DNA from: Candidatus Cloacimonadota bacterium
Lineage (GTDB): Bacteria > Cloacimonadota > Cloacimonadia > Cloacimonadales > TCS61
Direction: 5' to 3'
NCBI GenBank assembly: GCA_030596265.1
Contig: JAUVKM010000041.1
Span: forward strand, 1 to 10,866
DNA: 10,866 bases
Part shown: one piece after another, positions 5,622 to 10,866 of the stretch
Numbering within the stretch: the stretch's first letter is position 1
Layout of the letters: each line of letters begins with the position of its first letter
Notes under the pieces: model-generated
Seen by the model: only the letters and a program-made list of their open reading frames with translations
Told to the model about the DNA's origin: nothing
Database searches by the model: none
Position numbers and translations under genes: made by a program

Positions 5622-8366
5622 TTATTTGATCATGATCATTTTACGGGTTTTAGTGTAACTATTTGTTTCTAATTTGTATAAATACACACCGCTACCGTAA
5701 GGGGTTCCATCCCATTCAATTATATGCTCACCGGCATTCAACATTTGTCTTTCAATTACCTGACCTCTAGAATTATAAATTGTAAATTCTCCTTCCTCAC
5801 CTTCTTTGATGTCGCATTTTATTGTTGTATTTGGGTTGAACGGATTTGGATAATTACTCTCTAACATTGTTGTTGTTGGAAGATCAGGAATAGAAGTTCC
5901 TTCCAGTATCGCACTTATAGGTCCCCACATATTGGAACTTCCATCGTACTCAATAACCTCAAGGTAGTAATAATATGTAATGTTTTCTTCAACTTCAAAA
6001 TCATCAAAGATGTATGTATAAGGCTGTGGAGTATTTGTTCCAGGCTGACTATCAATCAATATCTGACCTGCAGAATCATCAGTTTCTCTGTAAAGATTCC
6101 AGACATTTATGGAAGATTCGGATTGCGTAGTCCAACTGATCTGCACAAACTCATTCATGATAATAGCAGTTGAGAAATCTGTTAGAGTTACAGGAAGTGG
6201 AGATTCATTTTCTTCACCTGGTGTTCCTAATCCCGTTGTGTTTTCTGTCCAGTTTGTTACTGTTGCACCATCACCTGTAGAAGTTCTCTCAAAAACATTA
6301 TTAGCACTCCACGTCCATGGAGATGCACCAGTTCCATTATCATTAAAACTATCCAGAATTTCTGCATCGCTTGTCGTATCATAGATATCTACTCCATCAA
6401 CTCCACCATTGAAGTAAAAAGTAGAACCTATGAAATCTGCTGTGATCGGTGCATAAGTAGTATTAAAATTAGTTTCATTCTGGGCAACGATAATATAAGC
6501 TCCAGGAGTAATTGTACCACTCAGATTAACTGTTTGCGTAGGATTATTAGGATTAGTATTGTAATATCTGGCTTGAATGTTTGCCAATGATAATGTATTT
6601 GAAGAATTATTGAAGATCTCCATAAAACCATTATCATTACCATTGTCTCCATCAACACCATCTCCACAAATTTCTGTTATTATTAGATCACCAAGAACAG
6701 GACCAACAGCATCAGAAACAAAATAACTAAATTCACCTGATGTAGTTGGATTAGTGTTAGTGTCAACTGCATATATTTCATAATAGACCGTAGTTCCATC
6801 AGATTGAGCAGGAATATCGGTAGATGTTGTGTAAGTATCTCCTGAGCCACCATTTGACATGGAGATTGTAGTTACTAAACTTCCTGAAGTAGAACCCCAA
6901 TGTAATTCAACACTAGATATCCCATCTGCATCTGTTACATCAGCAGACACCGAAACAGTTTGAGAAGAATTTGGGCTAGATGGTGAGGAAATTACATTCG
7001 TAATTGATGGACCTGCAACTTCGGCAATAGAAATATTATCAACATCCCAATTTCTGTAACTTCCTGCTTCATAATGATACTTAAATGCAATATAAACAGA
7101 AGTTCCTAAGATCGCAGATAAGTCTAATATTCCTGAAGATGTCCATGCATTATAAGTAGATGGATGTGTAAAAGTAATTTCCGTCCATGTTGAGCTAGTA
7201 GGATCTCCAATACCTGTATAATTTGTTGAATAACATAACTCCAAATAATTATTTAAATCATCGGTACCATAATTATAAGACGTATCAAATAATAGAACTT
7301 CGCTTGAATAATTATCAAGATTAATGCCCGGTATTACTAACCAATCTTCTTCTGTATCACCTGAATTAAATCCACTCATATATGCACTGCCGCCATCCCA
7401 AATCCATTCTTTCGTTGCACCAGAGACACTATAAGTATAGCAGTCTCCTAAGTCAGCGACAAATACTTCACTATATGGAATAATAGTTGTTTTTGCATCA
7501 AAAACAATATAATTGTACTCTGCAGATGTTGAACTTTCAGGAATATCATCTTCAGCATAAACTTCATAATAAATTGCAGTTCCGTCTGATTGTGCTGGAA
7601 TGTCAGAAATTGTTGTATAAGTATCCCCAGAACCTCCATTAGACATTGATATTGTTGTTCCAAGACTACCGGATGTTAAGCCCCAATGTAATTCAACTAA
7701 ACTAATAGTTCCATCCGAATCTGTTACATCTGCAGAAACAGAAACTGTCGTGGAAGAAGTAATAACAATTGGAGGAGTATGAACAACATTTGTAATAACG
7801 GGTAAAGAATTTCCACCAAATGATTGACTATTATTAAAATTACCAAGTGTAGCAGTAGCTGGACTTTGCCAAGTAAAGCTACTATATTGAGTACCTGAAC
7901 CAGATAATTGAAGTGATTCGCCAATTGGAGGAGCAGGTTCTGAAACTCCAATATCACTGGAAGTTAATCCATTTGCAGGACCATTCGTAGCAGTAAAAGA
8001 ACCTTCGTAAGATAAAAATTGACCTGTGATTACAGTTCCTTGATAGTCTAATGCTAGTCCATCTGGAGCACCATTTTGAATACCGGCAATCAGCTTTGAA
8101 TATATAGTAAGGTCACCTATAATTGACCCTTCCGTAAAAGAATCGAGTGTGTGTGTTCCGTAAGTTACTCCTCCGTTACCATTATACAAAGTTATTGTAA
8201 AATCACTTAATGTATAGCTTCCAGCATTTTCCAGTACGACTTCGACTGCTTCATCTACATCAGTACCTGTATTATCATAATGGATTTCATTAATCCAGAC
8301 ATTCTGCCCCCACATTAAACTCACTAAAAATAAAAAACTTAAAATAAACAAAAATGTTTTTTTCAT
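5622..8366 (-). CDS. Large secreted multidomain adhesin-like protein (lamin-tail, choice-of-anchor J-like, Ig-like repeats, C-terminal sorting domain)
   Basis: 914 residues, exported: signal peptide 1-20 (MKKTFLFILSFLFLVSLMWG). Domains by eye: lamin-tail-like module (22-183, starting NVWINEIHYDNTG); Ig-like repeat 1 (188-290); a cleaved-adhesin / choice-of-anchor J-like beta-sandwich (about 297-450, with DWLVIPGINL and NWDVDNISI); Ig-like repeat 2 (453-552); a second lamin-tail-like module (557-718, LIITEICGDG...); a fibronectin-like segment (724-822); and a diverged C-terminal domain (836-914, NYPNPFNPNTTIKCDI...GSGVYLYKL...MIMIK). No catalytic motif was found, so binding or surface attachment is the likely role; the ligand is unknown. 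Strong SD GGAGG 4 nt before ATG. Its C-terminal domain is much less like those of the neighbours than theirs are to each other. It has its own terminator (5570-5603) and probably its own promoter. Confidence 0.85.
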   Translation of the reverse strand: MKKTFLFILSFLFLVSLMWGQNVWINEIHYDNTGTDVDEAVEVVLENAGSYTLSDFTITLYNGNGGVTYGTHTLDSFTEGSIIGDLTIYSKLIAGIQNGAPDGLALDYQGTVITGQFLSYEGSFTATNGPANGLTSSDIGVSEPAPPIGESLQLSGSGTQYSSFTWQSPATATLGNFNNSQSFGGNSLPVITNVVHTPPIVITSSTTVSVSADVTDSDGTISLVELHWGLTSGSLGTTISMSNGGSGDTYTTISDIPAQSDGTAIYYEVYAEDDIPESSTSAEYNYIVFDAKTTIIPYSEVFVADLGDCYTYSVSGATKEWIWDGGSAYMSGFNSGDTEEDWLVIPGINLDNYSSEVLLFDTSYNYGTDDLNNYLELCYSTNYTGIGDPTSSTWTEITFTHPSTYNAWTSSGILDLSAILGTSVYIAFKYHYEAGSYRNWDVDNISIAEVAGPSITNVISSPSSPNSSQTVSVSADVTDADGISSVELHWGSTSGSLVTTISMSNGGSGDTYTTSTDIPAQSDGTTVYYEIYAVDTNTNPTTSGEFSYFVSDAVGPVLGDLIITEICGDGVDGDNGNDNGFMEIFNNSSNTLSLANIQARYYNTNPNNPTQTVNLSGTITPGAYIIVAQNETNFNTTYAPITADFIGSTFYFNGGVDGVDIYDTTSDAEILDSFNDNGTGASPWTWSANNVFERTSTGDGATVTNWTENTTGLGTPGEENESPLPVTLTDFSTAIIMNEFVQISWTTQSESSINVWNLYRETDDSAGQILIDSQPGTNTPQPYTYIFDDFEVEENITYYYYLEVIEYDGSSNMWGPISAILEGTSIPDLPTTTMLESNYPNPFNPNTTIKCDIKEGEEGEFTIYNSRGQVIERQMLNAGEHIIEWDGTPYGSGVYLYKLETNSYTKTRKMIMIK
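6711..7010 (-). repeat. Internal Ig-like repeat 2 (residues 453-552)
   Basis: Encodes ITNVISSP...VSVSADVTD and later HWGSTSGSL, MSNGGSGDTYTT and IPAQSDGTTVYYEIYA. It is a clear duplicate of 7497-7805 in protein and in DNA. The anchor-J-like domain lies between the two copies. Confidence 0.85.
7497..7805 (-). repeat. Internal Ig-like repeat 1 (residues 188-290)
   Basis: Encodes ITNVVHTPP...VSVSADVTD, HWGLTSGSL, MSNGGSGDTYTT and IPAQSDGTAIYYEVYA, the partner of 6711-7010. Near-identical motifs and clearly similar DNA indicate duplication within the gene. Confidence 0.85.
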
Positions 8367-8411
8367 AACTCCTCCATATAATTTTTTTAAAATATCTCAA
8401 TTTTATGTAAT

Positions 8412-8456
8412 ATTATAATTACCTGTTAAAAGAAAAGTATATTATTTATGTGTCAA
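8412..8456 (-). promoter_or_regulatory. Candidate promoter region of the adhesin-like gene
   Basis: Minus strand shows a perfect TTGACA (8456-8451) preceded by TT, but no good -10 at the standard distance. A perfect TATAAT (8417-8412) further down has only a weak -35 (ATACTT) 17 nt before it. Either could serve. A TTTGACA box occurs at a very similar distance (81-87 nt) upstream of the start codon of the DUF7901-like gene. Confidence 0.35.
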
Positions 8457-8538
8457 ATGTTTTGTGGATTTAATTAAAAAAAAATTACTTAAAATTACTA
8501 ATATATATATTTTCAAAACCTTTCCACCATGAAGAAGT

Positions 8539-8573
8539 AAACGTGGTTTATTGCAAAAAGCATTTGCACGTTT
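8539..8573. repeat. Stem-loop AAACGTG / CACGTTT
   Basis: A 7-bp inverted repeat (8539-8545 and 8567-8573) with a smaller possible inner stem GCAAA/TTTGC lies just left of repeat copy B. It has no T-tract matching a terminator, and its function is unknown. The rest of 8367-8576 is AT-rich promoter-like sequence. Confidence 0.4.
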
Positions 8574-8576
8574 AAG

Positions 8577-8666
8577 ATTTATCCTTCTTTAGAGAACAAC
8601 GCCTACCCCAATGCATAGCTTGGTGTGAGAATAATGATTTAGCAATTATCGACTCACGCTGTGCTG
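8577..8666. repeat. Dispersed intergenic repeat, copy B (short on the left)
   Basis: Matches copy C from TATCCTTCTTTAGAGAACAACGCC onward: GAGAACAACGCC (8592-8603), CCCCAATGCATAGCTTGG (8606-8623), AATAATGATTTAGC (8630-8643) and ATTATCGACTCACGCT (8645-8660). It lacks the left part found in A and C (GAGTCTACTTG and CTGTTACT). It lies downstream of the DUF7901-like gene beyond its terminator. Confidence 0.8.
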
Positions 8667-8673
8667 CAGCTTA

Positions 8674-8725
8674 ACCTTCGGAAGGTCAAAACAAATGTAA
8701 TAAGTTCTACAACCTTCCAAAGGGT
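8674..8725. repeat. Paired ACCTT palindromes, copy B
   Basis: ACCTTC-G-GAAGGT (8674-8686) and ACCTTCCAAAGGGT (8712-8725) are separated by 25 nt. The same arrangement occurs at 10558-10608, but it is missing from the corresponding place in copy A (after 2897), where the repeat runs almost directly into the terminator. Confidence 0.65.
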
Positions 8726-8732
8726 AAATAAC

Positions 8733-8764
8733 AAAAAAAGCCCCTCAGTTAATACTGAAGGGCT
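8733..8764 (-). terminator. Intrinsic terminator of the DUF7901-like gene
   Basis: Minus strand stem AGCCCTTCAG / CTGAGGGGCT (loop TATTAA) followed by seven T. A U-G wobble pairs only on the minus strand. It is a near copy of the terminator at 2915-2946, including its distance relation to the 3' UTR hairpin, except that B has about 14 extra bases after the stem. Confidence 0.9.
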
Positions 8765-8803
8765 GATTGTTATAAGCTTATTGCAGCAGAGATCACACAC
8801 CCC

Positions 8804-8834
8804 GCAGCTAAAGCTGCACCCCTCTGAAGAGGGG
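8804..8834. repeat. Conserved 3' UTR hairpins (copy B)
   Basis: GCAGC-TAAA-GCTGC (8804-8817) is followed by CCCCTC-TGAA-GAGGGG (8819-8834), 8 nt from the stop codon. The second hairpin is identical to 2987-3002; the first is degenerate in copy A (GCATC...GCTGC). Confidence 0.6.
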
Positions 8835-8842
8835 ATTGATAA

Positions 8843-10207
8843 TTATTTCACGAGTAACATTTTTCTTTGATATTCTTTGGTGTTTGTAATAAGTTTATAG
8901 AAATAAACACCACTTGAAACCTGCTTGCCATCTGCATCATTTCCATCCCAAACAACCGATGTAATATCATTTGCATAAACATGATTATTAAAGATAGATC
9001 TTATCACTTCACCTTTCACATTGTAAATAATGAGTTCTACATTACTATCTACTTCCAATGCAAAACTGATCGAGGTACTTGGGTTGAATGGATTAGGATA
9101 ATTTTGATGCAATCCATAAGTATCCGGTGTAACCGGAGTATCCTCATAAGGTATACTTAGATTTATTGGTACATGTACTTCCGATTCTCCATCTGTTGCT
9201 ACACTTTCTATCCAATACCAATAAGTTGTATTCTGCACAACAGGTGCAGTATCTATATAAATATAATCAGTAGGATACTGTGTTGTGCCTTGTCCGGCAA
9301 TTGGATCTCCATCATTTAATAACGATGCCAGATCGAATTCGTTACTATTCCCGCGATACACATTCCAGTATTCATTATTCGTTTCTGTTTGGGTTGTCCA
9401 GTAAAGGCTTGGAATTCCATTGATATAAGTCCCATAAAATGAAGATAGATCAACAGGACATGGTTCATCATGTCCATTAAGTACAAAGGCTAAATCAAGT
9501 TGATTCTCATAAGGTGGGTGAAGTCCCGGGTCTGGTAATGGAAACCAACCAGGAAGAACAAAATCCCAATATACAGCATCATCATTCCAGTGATCTAAAG
9601 ATGTTTTCCAGCCTATTTCAACATTCATTTCCTGATATTCATCTTTTATTTTAATACCTGCATCCAACCAATAAATTATTGGAATTTCAGGAGTTCCTTC
9701 TTGAAGAAATGCATCGGGACCGGCACAAATGTTAATTTGAAAGTAATTAAAATGATCACCTTCAATAATCAAATGTGGTAATTGAAATGGATCATACCAA
9801 CCTTGTTCTCCTATATCATACCATCTAACTGTGAAATTTGGTGGATAAATATCCTTTTGCCAAAGCAATTCACCTGGTAGACTAAACGGTCCTTGCACTC
9901 CTGCTGGTATATCAGTATGGATACTGAGATGTACATATTCAATACCAAAATAGCCAGTTGGATCATCAGGAACATTATCTTCTCTAAATGAAATCCATAT
10001 ATGAATAGAATCAACATAATTTGTTACGGAACACTCCCAATCATCTGCTAATAGTGTATCAATGGGAGCTGAATAATTAGTAAAATTTACATCATAACCT
10101 GTTGGATCAGGCATTTGTACCCATTTAGCAGGATCACCAGGATCCCAATCTGCAAAAAGACTGAAAGATATTAGAATAAAAATTGCGAAATAAATAATTT
10201 TTTTCAT
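8843..10207 (-). CDS. Secreted DUF7901-like protein with fibronectin-like and C-terminal sorting domains
   Basis: 454 residues, exported. Signal peptide 1-19 (MKKIIYFAIFILISFSLFA). The N-terminal domain (about 20-245) has KWVQMPDPTGYDV (29-41), LADDWEC (53-59) and DSIHIW (66-71); this matches my recollection of the DUF7901 family pattern (a 'KW.Q.PD...G.DV....LADDF.C' start seen in secreted proteins), whose function is not known. Then comes a fibronectin-like segment (about 251-350, SLYWTTQTETNNEYWNVYRG) and the C-terminal sorting domain (366-454). From P251 to the end it aligns without net gaps with residues 642-845 of the nuclease. Start supported by AGGAGA about 5 nt before ATG. It is a single gene with its own promoter candidate and terminator. 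Role: surface or secreted, otherwise unknown; the DUF assignment is from memory. Confidence 0.82.
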   Translation of the reverse strand: MKKIIYFAIFILISFSLFADWDPGDPAKWVQMPDPTGYDVNFTNYSAPIDTLLADDWECSVTNYVDSIHIWISFREDNVPDDPTGYFGIEYVHLSIHTDIPAGVQGPFSLPGELLWQKDIYPPNFTVRWYDIGEQGWYDPFQLPHLIIEGDHFNYFQINICAGPDAFLQEGTPEIPIIYWLDAGIKIKDEYQEMNVEIGWKTSLDHWNDDAVYWDFVLPGWFPLPDPGLHPPYENQLDLAFVLNGHDEPCPVDLSSFYGTYINGIPSLYWTTQTETNNEYWNVYRGNSNEFDLASLLNDGDPIAGQGTTQYPTDYIYIDTAPVVQNTTYWYWIESVATDGESEVHVPINLSIPYEDTPVTPDTYGLHQNYPNPFNPSTSISFALEVDSNVELIIYNVKGEVIRSIFNNHVYANDITSVVWDGNDADGKQVSSGVYFYKLITNTKEYQRKMLLVK

Positions 10208-10266
10208 AAGATCTCCTCTCTTATTTAATAACTTGTAAATATCAATTACACATAAGCATTTACAAA

Positions 10267-10293
10267 ATAATATTTTAGAATTATTTCTGTCAA
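10267..10293 (-). promoter_or_regulatory. Candidate promoter of the DUF7901-like gene
   Basis: Minus strand TTGACA (10293-10288) with TATTAT (10272-10267) at a short 15-nt spacing. Alternatively, TTTG followed 20 nt later by TTATTTTG resembles the Bacteroidetes-type TTTG / TAnnTTTG promoter with one mismatch. Either would give a leader of about 50 nt. Confidence 0.4.
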
Positions 10294-10352
10294 ATAAAAT
10301 ATGTTTTTTGTTATTTCTAGAGAATTGTAATGAAGTATATTATTTCCGTCAC

Positions 10353-10367
10353 TCAGCCATAGGCTGA
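10353..10367. repeat. Small hairpin left of repeat copy C
   Basis: TCAGCC (10353-10358) pairs with GGCTGA (10362-10367) around ATA. There is no T-tract. It may be another small palindromic unit, of unknown function. Confidence 0.45.
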
Positions 10368-10395
10368 TAAATCTGAGGTTTATACACCAAGGCGT

Positions 10396-10552
10396 GAGTC
10401 TACTTGCTGTTACTATTAACGAAGAGTAAAGGAGAAAAAGGATTAGTTAGTTATTGAATGTCTATTCTTCCTTAGGAGAACAACGCCTGCCCCAATGCAT
10501 AGCTTGGTGTGAAAATAATGATTTAGCAATTATCGACTCACACTACGTTGCA
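10396..10552. repeat. Dispersed intergenic repeat, copy C (uninterrupted)
   Basis: Contains in order GAGTCTACTTGCTGTTACT (10396-10414), TAACGAAGAGT, TTCCTTAGGAGAACAACGCC, CCCCAATGCATAGCTTGG, AATAATGATTTAGC and AATTATCGACTCAC. It serves as the reference 'empty' copy for the two insertions in A. The preceding GCGTGAGTC and the terminal GACTCAC form an imperfect inverted repeat at its ends. Confidence 0.8.
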
Positions 10553-10557
10553 GTTTA

Positions 10558-10608
10558 ACCTTTGCGAAGGTCAAGAAAAGCAAGAGGTATCACAACCTTT
10601 CGCAAGGT
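10558..10608. repeat. Paired ACCTT palindromes, copy C
   Basis: ACCTT-TGCG-AAGGT (10558-10571) and ACCTT-TCGC-AAGGT (10595-10608) are separated by 23 nt; the two loops are reverse complements of each other's core. It lies 1 nt from the stop codon of the partial gene. No terminator of the kind seen after the other two genes is present here. Confidence 0.65.
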
Positions 10609-10609
10609 A

Positions 10610-10866
10610 TTATTTCACGAGCAACATTTTCTTCTGATATTCTTTAGTATCTGTGATGAGTTTGTAGAAGTAAACACCAGATGAAACCTGCTTACCATCT
10701 ACATCGTTTCCATCCCAAACAACCGATGTAATATCATTTGCATAAACATGATCTGTAAATATTGTTCTAATTTTTGCACCTTTTACGTTGTAAATAATGA
10801 GCTCTACATCGCTATCTTCTTCCAGTGCAAAACTAATTGATGTACTTGGATTAAATGGATTTGGAT
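10610..10866 (-). CDS. Partial: C-terminal sorting domain of another secreted protein (N-terminus beyond window)
   Basis: An open frame runs from the window edge to a TAA at 10610-10612, giving 84 complete residues. It begins PNPFNPSTSISFALEEDSDV and ends SSGVYFYKLITDTKEYQKK followed by MLLVK. This is the same FlgD/T9SS-like C-terminal domain as in the nuclease (residues 762-845) and the DUF7901-like protein (371-454), with only scattered substitutions such as FTDH for FNDH and GNDVDG for GNDEMG. The N-terminal module and function are unknown. It is the third gene in the window with repeat copies directly after it. Partial because the window ends, not because the gene is broken. Confidence 0.85.
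   Translation of the reverse strand, partial: PNPFNPSTSISFALEEDSDVELIIYNVKGAKIRTIFTDHVYANDITSVVWDGNDVDGKQVSSGVYFYKLITDTKEYQKKMLLVK

Noticed and set aside
6711..7805. Duplication as sign of assembly error
   Set aside because: The two Ig-like copies differ at many positions and are separated by a distinct domain, so they are a real, older internal duplication.
8661..8870. 69-codon plus-strand ORF
   Set aside because: It covers the ACCTT palindromes, the terminator and the conserved gene end antisense. The corresponding region of copy A does not preserve it.

Overview
The window most resembles an AT-rich Gram-negative bacterium of the Cloacimonadota / Marinimicrobia / Ignavibacteria kind. The best clue is the C-terminal tail with NYPNPFNPSTSISFAL and a last stretch SGVYFYKL...KMLLVK, preceded by a fibronectin-like stretch (WTTQSETEN.YWNVYRG). 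That combination is typical of secreted proteins in Cloacimonadota. The phylum assignment is an inference from motifs, not from a search. All five real genes lie on the minus strand, and the fifth is cut by the window edge.

Right-hand end of the metabolic part (80-2401): two adjacent phosphofructokinases form a likely operon with a 21 nt gap. The first transcribed has the ATP-type GGDGS motif together with PKTIDND. The second has the GGDDTNT/PKTVDND signature of pyrophosphate-dependent PFK and aligns throughout with the Propionibacterium-type enzyme. Together they give the cell an irreversible ATP-driven and a reversible PPi-driven route between fructose 6-phosphate and fructose 1,6-bisphosphate.

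Secreted-protein part (3011-10866): four exported proteins carry unrelated N-terminal modules on a related C-terminal anchor or sorting module. They are (i) an endonuclease/exonuclease/phosphatase-fold enzyme with two lamin-tail-like domains, (ii) a 914-residue multidomain adhesin-like protein, (iii) a DUF7901-like protein, and (iv) a protein seen only by its last 84 residues. Strong intrinsic terminators follow the first three. Two ORF starts were moved: the ATP-type PFK to 2401 and the nuclease to 5548, because each ATG has a well placed Shine-Dalgarno.

Noncoding DNA: the intergenic regions (2402-3010, 8367-8842, 10208-10609) are not ordinary spacers. Each holds a copy of one dispersed repeat, always just downstream of the 3' end of a gene with the near-identical C-terminal module. 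In two of the three copies the repeat, the terminator, the 3' UTR and the coding end look copied as one block, with 62 identical bases running across the stop codon. Copy A is further interrupted, relative to copy C, by two small palindrome-rich insertions. One is a 49-bp element that folds into a T-shaped three-way junction and is flanked by a CTTG direct repeat; copy C shows the uninterrupted site. Copies B and C, but not A, carry a separate pair of ACCTT..AAGGT palindromes. A further pair of 24-nt palindromes lies between the PFK operon and copy A. This layered set of small, apparently non-coding elements around shuffling C-terminal cassettes is the most unusual content of the window. No transposase, CRISPR array, tRNA or rRNA is visible.
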